Assembly: GCA_945645715.1 (NCBI GenBank)
Contig: CALZFJ010000112.1
Location: 1-6,929, forward strand
Length of the DNA: 6,929 nucleotides
Source of the DNA: an uncultured Prevotellaceae bacterium
GTDB lineage: Bacteria > Bacteroidota > Bacteroidia > Bacteroidales > Muribaculaceae
Direction: 5' to 3'
The stretch's first letter is position 1, and the number at the start of each line of letters is the position of its first letter. The notes under the pieces are model-generated. The model was not told the DNA's origin, searched no databases, and saw only the letters and a list, made by a program, of their open reading frames with translations. Shown here in pieces: positions 1-5,358 of the stretch. The position numbers and the translations under genes were made by a program.

Positions 1-282
1 CACGGTGGGTTTTCCGCGGCGCACGTCGGCTTTGTCCATCACGTCGTCGTGGAGCAGGGTGAAGTTGTGGTAAAGTTCAATGCCTACAGCTTGATTGAGT
101 GCACGCGAATGGTCGCCACAGAAAGCGTCGCAAGCCATCAGTGTGAGCACTGGGCGCAAGCGCTTTCCGCCAAGAGCCATGGTGTAGGCAATAGGTTCGT
201 AGAGAGCCGCCGGAGAGGCGGGATATTTAATGTCGGCAATCGCTTGCGAAGCCACATTCACATAGTCTTGAAATTGTAGCAT
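1..282 (-). CDS. trans-polyprenyl diphosphate synthase, N-terminal part (cut by window edge)
   Basis: Isoprenyl diphosphate synthase, which condenses isopentenyl diphosphate onto an allylic diphosphate to make quinone or carrier-lipid side chains in the cytoplasm. The reverse strand reads open from ATG at 282 to the window start (94 residues). Residues 38-44 are GGKRLRP, the substrate-binding signature. Residues 79-83 are DDVMD, the first aspartate-rich Mg-binding motif, followed by RRGKPTV at 88-94. The second aspartate motif lies outside the window. DDxxD has no two-residue insertion, so this is not an IspA-type FPP synthase. Phe74, five residues before the first Asp, is a bulky residue at a position known to limit chain length, which hints at a C20-like product (inference). 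The lipoprotein gene 55 bases upstream is on the same strand and no TAnnTTTG box lies in the gap, so the two may be co-transcribed. Confidence 0.93.
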   Translation of the reverse strand, partial: MLQFQDYVNVASQAIADIKYPASPAALYEPIAYTMALGGKRLRPVLTLMACDAFCGDHSRALNQAVGIELYHNFTLLHDDVMDKADVRRGKPTV

Positions 283-337
283 GATGATATTTTGAGGTGT
301 TAAATGAGAGAATTTGTAATCATTTTCGCGAGTTGAG

Positions 338-646
338 TCAGAAAACGGCAGAGGCGAGGTCGGGGTCGTCATTGCCGATTTTTTCTCTGAAAGCCTCATC
401 GAAGGCACGCACGGCAGCGGTGTCGCCTGCCAGAATATATTCACTCTGCACTGCCTTAGCATCGAGAATGGCATGCTGCATAGCCATGGTGTCGGTGTGG
501 CTTGTGGCGATAAGCTTTGCTGCCGCCTCAATGGCACGGGTGCGTGCTTCGGCAGCGCGGGTGCTTGTAGCCGATGAGCCTCCGCCGCAGCCGGTGACAA
601 TGACCGTCGCAGCGAGCAAGGCCGGGATATAAAGTAAATGTCGCAT
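338..646 (-). CDS. small alanine-rich lipoprotein of unknown function
   Basis: Predicted 102-residue lipoprotein. Residues 1-19 form a signal peptide with a hydrophobic core, followed by a lipobox-like VTGC with Cys20 as the lipidated residue. Then comes a GGGSS linker and an alanine- and charge-rich, probably helical body (about residues 30-95). I do not recognise the family. The frame stays open upstream to a GTG at 778, but ATG 646 is chosen because it places the signal peptide at the N-terminus, and because a TAnnTTTG box at 673-680 and a terminator-like hairpin at 741-772 lie between the two starts. No acidic lipoprotein export signal follows the cysteine, so surface export is not indicated. 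It precedes the polyprenyl synthase gene on the same strand. Confidence 0.72.
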   Translation of the reverse strand: MRHLLYIPALLAATVIVTGCGGGSSATSTRAAEARTRAIEAAAKLIATSHTDTMAMQHAILDAKAVQSEYILAGDTAAVRAFDEAFREKIGNDDPDLASAVF

Positions 647-672
647 AATCCGATACTGTTTTTTTAATAGTG

Positions 673-680
673 CAAATATA
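673..680 (-). promoter_or_regulatory. -7 promoter box for the lipoprotein gene
   Basis: The reverse strand reads TATATTTG, a full match to the Bacteroidetes -7 consensus TAnnTTTG. Transcription would start about 7 bases downstream, leaving a leader of about 20 bases before ATG 646. No TTG sits at the usual 19-21 base spacing upstream, so the call rests on the -7 box and its position alone. Confidence 0.4.
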
Positions 681-740
681 TCACTTTTCAGCCAATTAAG
701 GGCTATAAAGAGGGATAAAATATGGAGGTGGGATAGATAC

Positions 741-772
741 AAAAAAGGATTAATTGTCTCACGACAATTAAT
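741..772 (-). terminator. hairpin plus T6 tract, minus-strand intrinsic terminator candidate
   Basis: Perfect 10-bp inverted repeat: 749-758 pairs with 763-772 around a 4-base loop. On the minus strand it is followed by CC and six T (748-741). The stem is AT-rich, with only two G-C pairs, so it would be a weak terminator or an attenuator. It lies about 60 bases downstream of the promoter at 811-841 and upstream of the lipoprotein promoter box. Confidence 0.5.
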
Positions 773-810
773 CTTCACTTAAAATCTAATACCAATGAAA
801 AAACTTATTG

Positions 811-841
811 CAAAGGTAAGGGCTAAAAATATGCTATGCAA
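811..841 (-). promoter_or_regulatory. minus-strand Bacteroidetes-type promoter (TTG-N20-TACCTTTG)
   Basis: The reverse strand carries TTG (841-839), exactly 20 bases, then TACCTTTG (818-811), matching the -33/-7 architecture of Bacteroidetes sigma-ABfr promoters. The same N20 spacing occurs at the tdk promoter and at 4812-4843. The predicted start is near 804. No gene starts soon after it: the next element is the hairpin and T-run at 741-772. Confidence 0.5.
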
Positions 842-881
842 CATATTTTGCTTATTTTTTCTTGCTCGTTTGCAATAATTA

Positions 882-930
882 ACACGCCCCAATGGCTGTT
901 GATGCCGATAGGGGCGTGTAGAGGTTTTTT
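882..930. terminator. GC-rich hairpin terminator between the GH43 gene and the intergenic unit
   Basis: A 9-bp perfect stem pairs 882-890 (ACACGCCCC) with 911-919, with a further GGC/GCC pairing inside the loop (894-896 with 904-906). It begins 37 bases past the GH43 stop codon and is followed on the minus strand by a moderately T-rich stretch. On the plus strand a T6 tract (925-930) follows five bases after the stem. It most likely ends the GH43 transcript and may act in both directions. Confidence 0.6.
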
Positions 931-956
931 CTGTGTGCGGAGTGAACCGCTGTGTG

Positions 957-3686
957 CTATTTTACTAATTTTTTTGTATGGCTTCCGTCGCTCTGCCGCA
1001 CTATGTGCAAACCGGGCTCGCGGGCATCTACTTTCAGCCCGTTTACGCCGTAGTGCTGTCCCTCGGTGGCATGGTTGGCGGCAATTTCGCCAACTCCGGC
1101 TCCTTCAAAGGTGAAACTGTTGCCCGAAGTGAAAGCGGAGCCGTGGTAGGCGGCATTTATCATCTGTACGCCCCAAGTGTAGGTGTCGGGCTTAGGTGGG
1201 AAGAAGATGATGGAAGTGTTGCCACCGGCATTGCCTGTGGTCATCGATTTGCGCACACCATCGAGTTCGCCTCCAATGAACGACAGGCAGTCGGTTAGAA
1301 GGTTGCCTTGTGAGTCTTTTACATAAAATTCAAAGCTTTCGCAGCCAACTGCCGAAGCCGGAGCTTCCCAGGAGAGTGTGATGGCATTGTCGCCGACTGC
1401 TGCCGAGAGTGCTTGAGGAGCTTCAGGGCGCGAGGCTGCTTCACAGGAGTTGAGCGCCACTACCATGGTGCGACCGAGCTGGTCGTTGGTGAGGTAGATA
1501 TCGTCCTTGAAATATCCTTGGCAACAGTAGTCGGGGGTGCCATCGCCGTCGAAATCGGGGAATGATATGGTGTGGCTCATTGCGCCGGGTAGCTGAGCGA
1601 AACCATAGAGCACGCCGGTACATTTCTGGTTGGTATAAACGTGGGCAGTGGTCTTGTTGCTGATTTTGTCGCAAGTTCCCGAGATTATGAGGTCGTAGGA
1701 GCCATCTCCGTTCCAGTCGATTACGCCCGAAGCAGTTGGCGCAGAGCCCGATTTGTAGATATTGTTTTTCAGATGCCCTGCCATGGTCTTGAAAGTGGGC
1801 TGAGAGCCTCCTTTATTAATATATACGGTTTGTTCATACTCCGAGTCACCGAGATTGTAGTCGCCGGCTCCCGAGAGAAAAAAATCGGGGCGACCGTCGC
1901 CATTGAAGTCGGCAACTTGCAGCGAGCCACCGCTTTTGGGCTTCACGACGGTGCTGTTTTCGCGCAGCCCGAGAGAGGCGAAGCTGCCGGGAGCCGAAGG
2001 TGTGTTGAGAAAAATCTCGGTTATAGCCGAAATGCCGCTTGTCCCTTCCACTTTAGCCGCAATGATGAAGTCGCATAATCCGTCGGCATTGAAGTCGGCT
2101 GCACGCACAATTGGGCTTGACAGTTTATACTCGGGCAGGAAGGGGATTGCTGTGAAAGAAAAATTGTCGCCGTTGAAACCACGGTTGATGAGGATATAGT
2201 TGTAGATTGTGGCATCTTGATAGCCGGCACAAACGATGTCGGTAAGTCCGTCGTTGTTGCAGTCGAGCAGGGCTGCGGTGTGAGGTGCGCGAATGTCGAA
2301 GTCGATTGCTGCGCCGTTGGCATCGGTAATGGAGAGCTGTGCAGGGCGGAAAGTGCCGTCGCCATTGCCAAGAAACACGCCCTCGCTGCCGAGCTGTTTC
2401 ACATACACATCGTCGGTAGTGCTTTTGCCTATTTGCTCAAAAGCCACAATGTCGGGAATGCCGTCGTGGTTGATGTCGCAAGGCAGCATTATGGGGTAGT
2501 CGGCAACCTGAATTGCCGATTGGGAGCCGTCGAGGTAGTCCCACGCCTTAGAGGCTTCGTCCCACAGCGCGATGTGCATAGCGCGGCGCTTGCCGAAGCC
2601 GTCGGAGGTGAGGTCGTTTTGAATGGAGCGGGTGGCGCCGCCCGAAATCATGTCGAGGTGTCCATCGCCGTTCAGGTCGAGTACAAGGCTGCCTCCGCGC
2701 TCATATCCGCGCTCAGTGTCGATTAGGTATGCCGGTTCGTAGCCAATGAAGCGCTCACCCTTCAGTATCGGGCGAATGAAAGGCTCCTTTGTCATCTCAA
2801 GATTATCGCCGGTGAATTGCATACGACCTATGTAGGTGAGTCGCGGGTGAATGGCTGTGGTGCTGTTGTGGGCATGGAAGGCGATGCGAAGGTCGCCATT
2901 GGCATCGGTGAACAGGGTGTGGTGCCCCGTGCCAACGAGGTCATATACGCGCCGCACGATAGGGTTGGAGCTCGACTTCTTCCACTCGGGCGAGGTGAGA
3001 GAGGTAGATGTGGCATAGCCTATAGCATAGTCGTGGCTCTCGTAGCTGTTGGCTGAGTAGGTGAGGTAGTAGATGCCATTGTGCTTCACCATGTTTGGAC
3101 CTTCCACCACACGCGGCCAGATGTTTTCCCATGCTGCCGACACCGAGAAGCAGTATTTCAGCGTGCCTGCTACCGGGGTGATGTGGTCGTCGGCAAGGCG
3201 GCACATCCAGATGCAGTTACCGTCGGTGAAACGCACGAAAAAGAGATAGGCCGTGCCATCGTCGTCGATAAACATCGACGAGTCGATGCACTTTTCACTG
3301 CCAAGCAGTCCCTCCATTTGGTAGCCGCCCTCTTGAATGAACGGACCGAGTGGCGAAGACGCTTTAGCCACGAATAGGTGCTCATTAGCTGAATAATACA
3401 TTATGTATTCATCGCCAATGTGATATACTTCGGGTGCCCAGAACCATTGCGTTTCGGTGCAGTTGTCGCGATGCAAGGCGAGCTGTGACTGTTGTTCCCA
3501 TTCGATAAGGTTGGGTGATGTGAAAACTACGATGCCGTCGTTGGAGTAGGTGCCGTAGGCGTAATAGGTGCCGTCTTCGTAGAACACGAAGGGGTCGGCG
3601 AGCGGAAGTTTACTTTGCTGAAACTGAGCTGCCGCTATGCCAGCCAATAGCAATAGCATAGCGAAAAACGAAAGTAATCGCTTCAT
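957..3686 (-). CDS. secreted GH43-like glycoside hydrolase with FG-GAP/VCBS propeller, FnIII-like domain and T9SS-like tail
   Basis: Predicted 909-residue exported arabinan/xylan-type glycosidase. Residues 1-20 are a signal peptide ending AAA|Q. About 27-300 is a GH43 five-bladed propeller: ADPFVF with candidate base Asp31, WAPEV at 83-87, CIDSSMF with candidate pKa-modulating Asp135, VVEGPNM with candidate acid Glu195, and GTGHH near 252-256. About 330-740 carries seven DxNxDGxxD-type calcium loops starting at residues 337, 404, 475, 531, 593, 657 and 711, as in FG-GAP/VCBS repeats. About 754-862 resembles the fibronectin III domain common in such proteins. Residues 879-909 (YGVNGLKV, then PGLHIVR, ending KKLVK) resemble a type IX secretion sorting tail. 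ATG 3686 is chosen over upstream starts because it begins the signal peptide and avoids overlap with tdk. No Shine-Dalgarno is present. The exact substrate and GH43 subfamily are not resolved. Confidence 0.88.
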   Translation of the reverse strand: MKRLLSFFAMLLLLAGIAAAQFQQSKLPLADPFVFYEDGTYYAYGTYSNDGIVVFTSPNLIEWEQQSQLALHRDNCTETQWFWAPEVYHIGDEYIMYYSANEHLFVAKASSPLGPFIQEGGYQMEGLLGSEKCIDSSMFIDDDGTAYLFFVRFTDGNCIWMCRLADDHITPVAGTLKYCFSVSAAWENIWPRVVEGPNMVKHNGIYYLTYSANSYESHDYAIGYATSTSLTSPEWKKSSSNPIVRRVYDLVGTGHHTLFTDANGDLRIAFHAHNSTTAIHPRLTYIGRMQFTGDNLEMTKEPFIRPILKGERFIGYEPAYLIDTERGYERGGSLVLDLNGDGHLDMISGGATRSIQNDLTSDGFGKRRAMHIALWDEASKAWDYLDGSQSAIQVADYPIMLPCDINHDGIPDIVAFEQIGKSTTDDVYVKQLGSEGVFLGNGDGTFRPAQLSITDANGAAIDFDIRAPHTAALLDCNNDGLTDIVCAGYQDATIYNYILINRGFNGDNFSFTAIPFLPEYKLSSPIVRAADFNADGLCDFIIAAKVEGTSGISAITEIFLNTPSAPGSFASLGLRENSTVVKPKSGGSLQVADFNGDGRPDFFLSGAGDYNLGDSEYEQTVYINKGGSQPTFKTMAGHLKNNIYKSGSAPTASGVIDWNGDGSYDLIISGTCDKISNKTTAHVYTNQKCTGVLYGFAQLPGAMSHTISFPDFDGDGTPDYCCQGYFKDDIYLTNDQLGRTMVVALNSCEAASRPEAPQALSAAVGDNAITLSWEAPASAVGCESFEFYVKDSQGNLLTDCLSFIGGELDGVRKSMTTGNAGGNTSIIFFPPKPDTYTWGVQMINAAYHGSAFTSGNSFTFEGAGVGEIAANHATEGQHYGVNGLKVDAREPGLHIVRQSDGSHTKKLVK

Positions 3687-3730
3687 TGATAGTTGAAAAA
3701 TGTAGTTAGTTAGTAAATAAAGTTCGTTCG

Positions 3731-3772
3731 TGTGGAGAGATGAGTGGTTGTTGTGGAGAGATGAGTGGTTGT
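3731..3772. repeat. 21-bp perfect tandem duplication in the GH43 leader
   Basis: Two identical 21-bp copies (3731-3751 and 3752-3772, beginning TGTGGAGAGATG) are followed by a degenerate GGTTGTTGTGGTTG tail. They lie in the 130-base gap between tdk and the GH43 start. The minus-strand RNA would have a guanine-poor, CAACCACAAC-rich leader here. No terminator is seen after tdk, so read-through from tdk into the GH43 gene is possible. Confidence 0.8.
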
Positions 3773-3816
3773 GGTTGTTGTGGTTGAAAATATTTGAGTG
3801 GAGATAGAGTGTCGCG

Positions 3817-4446
3817 TTATTCGGGAGTGAACTTGAGGGCGTTCTCGTCGGCGCTTTCGAGGCGACGGCTATGCCAGCAGTGTCGGCATAGAGCCACATA
3901 CTTGTCGTCGCCGCCGATTTCCACCTGGTTTCCGTCGGTGACGATGCGGCCTTTGTGGTCGATGCGAGCATTAACAATGGTCTTGCGCCCGCAAGAGCAG
4001 GTCGATTTTATTTCGTCGATGGTATCGGCAATCTCAAAGAGGCGCTTGGAGCCTTCAAAGAGGTTGGTGCGGAAGTCGGTGCGGAGTCCGTAGCACACCA
4101 CGTTGCTGCCATAGTCATCGACGATACGCGCGAGCTGATCTACCTGACGGCGCGAGAGGAATTGAGCCTCGTCGATGAGAATCCAGTCTTTCACCACGAG
4201 GGTTTCCTCGAAAGTGGTCTTGGCAAGCTCATAGAGGTCGGTATCGGGATAAATCCAGAGGCAACGTCGCTCAATGCCTATTCGGGAGCGGATCACATTG
4301 TCGCCTTCGCGATTGTCGATGATAGGTTTCATGCACAGGTATTCCATGCCACGTTCCTCAAAGTTGTAGGCAGTGGTTAGAAGCAGGGCGGTTTTCGCCG
4401 AGCCCATTGTTCCGTAGCGGAAGTATAGTTTTCCTATTCGGTTCAT
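3817..4446 (-). CDS. tdk: thymidine kinase (type II)
   Basis: Phosphorylates thymidine (and deoxyuridine) with ATP in nucleoside salvage; cytoplasmic. The 209-residue length is normal for the family. The P-loop is GTMGSAKT (12-19), with Ala17 in place of the usual glycine. DEAQF (92-96) contains the candidate catalytic base Glu93. YGLRTDF to about residue 135 is the substrate-binding lasso. Four cysteines, Cys150/Cys152 (CSCG) and Cys187/Cys190 (CRHC), form the zinc site. ATG 4446 starts directly at the conserved N-terminal strand (KLYFRYG). A promoter with a 20-base spacer lies at 4505-4535, giving a leader of about 50 bases. The GH43 gene follows 130 bases downstream, but the two are functionally unrelated. 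Confidence 0.95.
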   Translation of the reverse strand: MNRIGKLYFRYGTMGSAKTALLLTTAYNFEERGMEYLCMKPIIDNREGDNVIRSRIGIERRCLWIYPDTDLYELAKTTFEETLVVKDWILIDEAQFLSRRQVDQLARIVDDYGSNVVCYGLRTDFRTNLFEGSKRLFEIADTIDEIKSTCSCGRKTIVNARIDHKGRIVTDGNQVEIGGDDKYVALCRHCWHSRRLESADENALKFTPE

Positions 4447-4504
4447 ATTAGTTAGTCGGTCCTTATTGTCGTAAGGTAGTTTAAAAAGTTAGAAAAAGTC
4501 CTTA

Positions 4505-4535
4505 CAAATTTACAATCTTTATGGAGAAGTAGCAA
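4505..4535 (-). promoter_or_regulatory. tdk promoter (TTG-N20-TAAATTTG)
   Basis: The reverse strand has TTG (4535-4533), a 20-base spacer, then TAAATTTG (4512-4505), a full match to TAnnTTTG. Transcription should start near 4498, about 50 bases before the tdk ATG. Confidence 0.6.
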
Positions 4536-4542
4536 GCAAACG

Positions 4543-4572
4543 ACAAATTAAAATTTGTATAATTGCATTATA
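4543..4572. promoter_or_regulatory. operator-like palindromes just upstream of the tdk -33 element
   Basis: ACAAATT (4543-4549), a 2-base spacer and AATTTGT (4552-4558) form a perfect 16-base palindrome centred about 15 bases beyond the -33 TTG. A second palindrome, TATAAT-TGC-ATTATA (4558-4572), adjoins it. The position suits a transcription factor site for tdk, but AT-rich palindromes arise easily by chance. Confidence 0.25.
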
Positions 4573-4584
4573 TGTTGCAACACA

Positions 4585-4712
4585 ACGAATTTGAAAAAAA
4601 TCCCTTTCGAGAGGGAGGAAATTGCAAAAAAATCCCTTTGCAGAGTGACTTTTTTGGGAAAATGTCACTTTGCAGAGGGAAAAAATTGCGAGAAAGTCCC
4701 TCTCGGGAGGGA
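4585..4712. repeat. four tandem 32-bp units, each with a 16-bp palindromic core
   Basis: Units occupy 4585-4616, 4617-4648, 4649-4680 and 4681-4712. Each is a mostly A-rich 16-base linker followed by a 16-base core at 4601, 4633, 4665 and 4697, an exact 32-base period. The cores are TCCCTTTCGAGAGGGA, TCCCTTTGCAGAGTGA, TCACTTTGCAGAGGGA and TCCCTCTCGGGAGGGA. Cores 1 and 4 are fully self-complementary if G-U pairs are allowed. Cores 2 and 3 each have one internal mismatch but pair with each other: 4633-4649 with 4664-4680 gives a 17-bp stem with two G-U pairs, and the TTTT-GGG-AAAA loop extends it. Spacers are too short and too alike for CRISPR. No function is known to me. Confidence 0.8.
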
Positions 4713-4811
4713 AAATGATGCTGCGATGACTATTTTGTAGGCGGTATGATGAGATAATTCGGAAGGTGATTAGTTTGGTGGATAAATTTACAAAAATTTA
4801 ATATAGTATAA

Positions 4812-4843
4812 TTTGGTGTATATCAATAATTTCACTACTTTTG
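4812..4843 (+). promoter_or_regulatory. plus-strand promoter (TTTG-N20-TACTTTTG) ahead of the DUF4143 remnant
   Basis: TTTG at 4812-4815, a 20-base spacer, then TACTTTTG (4836-4843) match the -33/-7 pair fully. The predicted start near 4850 coincides with the first 34-bp repeat, so the repeats would form the 5' leader of the transcript. Confidence 0.6.
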
Positions 4844-4847
4844 TGCG

Positions 4848-4949
4848 TGCTAAGTCTTGAAAAGGTGTATATTTGCGCTGCTGCTAAGTCTTGAAAAGGT
4901 GTATATTTTGACGAGGCAAATCGCTTGAAATGGTGTAAATGGTTAATAA
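4848..4949 (+). repeat. 34-bp direct repeats in the leader of the DUF4143 remnant
   Basis: Two copies share 27 identical bases (4848-4874 and 4882-4908), with CTTGAAAAGGTGTATAT as the heart. A third, degenerate copy reads CTTGAAATGGTGTAAAT and keeps the same 34-base register (4922-4940 aligns with 4888-4906). The GGTGTATAT piece also occurs once at 4815-4823, overlapping the promoter's -33 element. The first repeat contains another TATATTTG (4868-4875), a possible second -7 box without a clear -33. Confidence 0.75.
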
Positions 4950-4961
4950 AAGTAAAAAAGT

Positions 4962-5356
4962 ATGCGTAGAAAAGTGTAATTCAAGCCGAGCAGCTTTACA
5001 GAAAGTTAATGAAAGACAAGCTGGAGATTAACAAGGGTATGCTCGTGGAGAATATTGTAGCGCAAATGCTGCGAGCCACCGGACATAAGCTATATTTTTT
5101 CTCGTCGAATAGTAGAACTGATGCCAGCAACCGAATGGAGATTGATTTTCTCATTCCTAAAGCTGTTGTCAGCACCCGGCACAACATTCACCCTATTGAG
5201 GTGAAATCTACAACGCGCTACACGCTCACTTCGCTCAGTAAGTTTAGGGAAAAATATGCTGAGTGGGTAGCGGAACCTATTGTAGTGCACTATGCCGACC
5301 TTTCAATGAATGATGGAATTTTATTTTTACCGATTTATATGGTGGAGATGCTGTGA
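4962..5356 (+). pseudogene. internally deleted AAA_14/DUF4143 ATP-binding protein gene; C-terminal PD-(D/E)XK-like domain remains
   Basis: Intact relatives are roughly 400-residue proteins with an N-terminal AAA ATPase and a C-terminal DUF4143 domain of nuclease-like fold. Here ATG 4962 reads MRRKV and stops at 4977-4979; a basic start of this kind is typical of the family as I recall it. The frame then changes, and from about 4985 reads AEQLYRKLMKDKLEINKG and onward, family-like sequence that begins before the internal ATG at 5009. From ATG 5009 the remnant is 115 residues: GMLVENIVAQ (10-19), EIDF with Asp46, IEVKS with Glu64 and Lys66, and a C-terminal ILFLPIYMV. Walker A and B motifs are absent. 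The simplest reading is an internal deletion of very roughly 300 codons that kept promoter, leader, start and 3' end. A short standalone protein from 5009 remains possible. Its stop lies 2 bp from the end of the opposing esterase gene. Confidence 0.75.
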
Positions 5357-5358
5357 GG

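Larger units (their letters stand above)
647..956. other. 310-base intergenic region with two promoter boxes and two hairpins
   Basis: AT-rich stretch between the lipoprotein start and the GH43 gene stop. It holds a minus-strand -7 box (673-680), a hairpin with T-run (741-772), a minus-strand -33/-7 pair (811-841) and a GC-rich hairpin (882-919). On the plus strand, 795-878 could encode a 27-residue peptide that begins MKKLIAKV and has a hydrophobic second half. No plus-strand promoter was seen for it, so it is not called as a gene. Confidence 0.6.
4447..4961. other. 515-base repeat-rich intergenic region between tdk and the DUF4143 remnant
   Basis: AT-rich region with no convincing gene. 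In order it holds the tdk promoter (minus, 4505-4535), two adjoining short palindromes (4543-4572), four 32-bp tandem units with palindromic cores (4585-4712), a plus-strand promoter (4812-4843) and 34-bp direct repeats (4848-4949). A plus-strand reading frame across 4555-4740 runs through the 32-bp array. The repeat period is not a multiple of three, so this frame is considered spurious. Confidence 0.75.

Noticed and set aside
647..778. Upstream GTG start giving a 146-residue form of the small lipoprotein
   Set aside because: It would put 44 residues before the signal peptide and run through a terminator-like hairpin and a promoter box. ATG 646 gives a normal lipoprotein.
1641..2726. Long plus-strand frames inside the GH43 gene (145 and 169 residues)
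   Set aside because: They are antisense shadows of the FG-GAP repeat region with no recognisable domains, while the minus-strand frame has clear catalytic and Ca-binding motifs.
3687..3977. N-terminal extension of the GH43 protein by 97 residues
   Set aside because: It would overlap tdk by about 160 bases, it translates the 21-bp repeats into Asn/His/Ser-rich sequence, and it would bury the clear signal peptide that begins at ATG 3686.
3955..4380. Plus-strand 141-residue ORF antisense to tdk
   Set aside because: It is a mirror frame of a well-conserved kinase gene, with no motifs or promoter of its own.
4585..4712. CRISPR array
   Set aside because: The repeat cores and intervening linkers are only 16 bases each, the linkers resemble one another, and no cas genes are present.
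4555..4740. Plus-strand 61-residue ORF across the 32-bp repeats
   Set aside because: The repeat period is not a multiple of three, so the peptide has no repeat logic. It has no promoter or family resemblance and is best explained as chance translation of the array.
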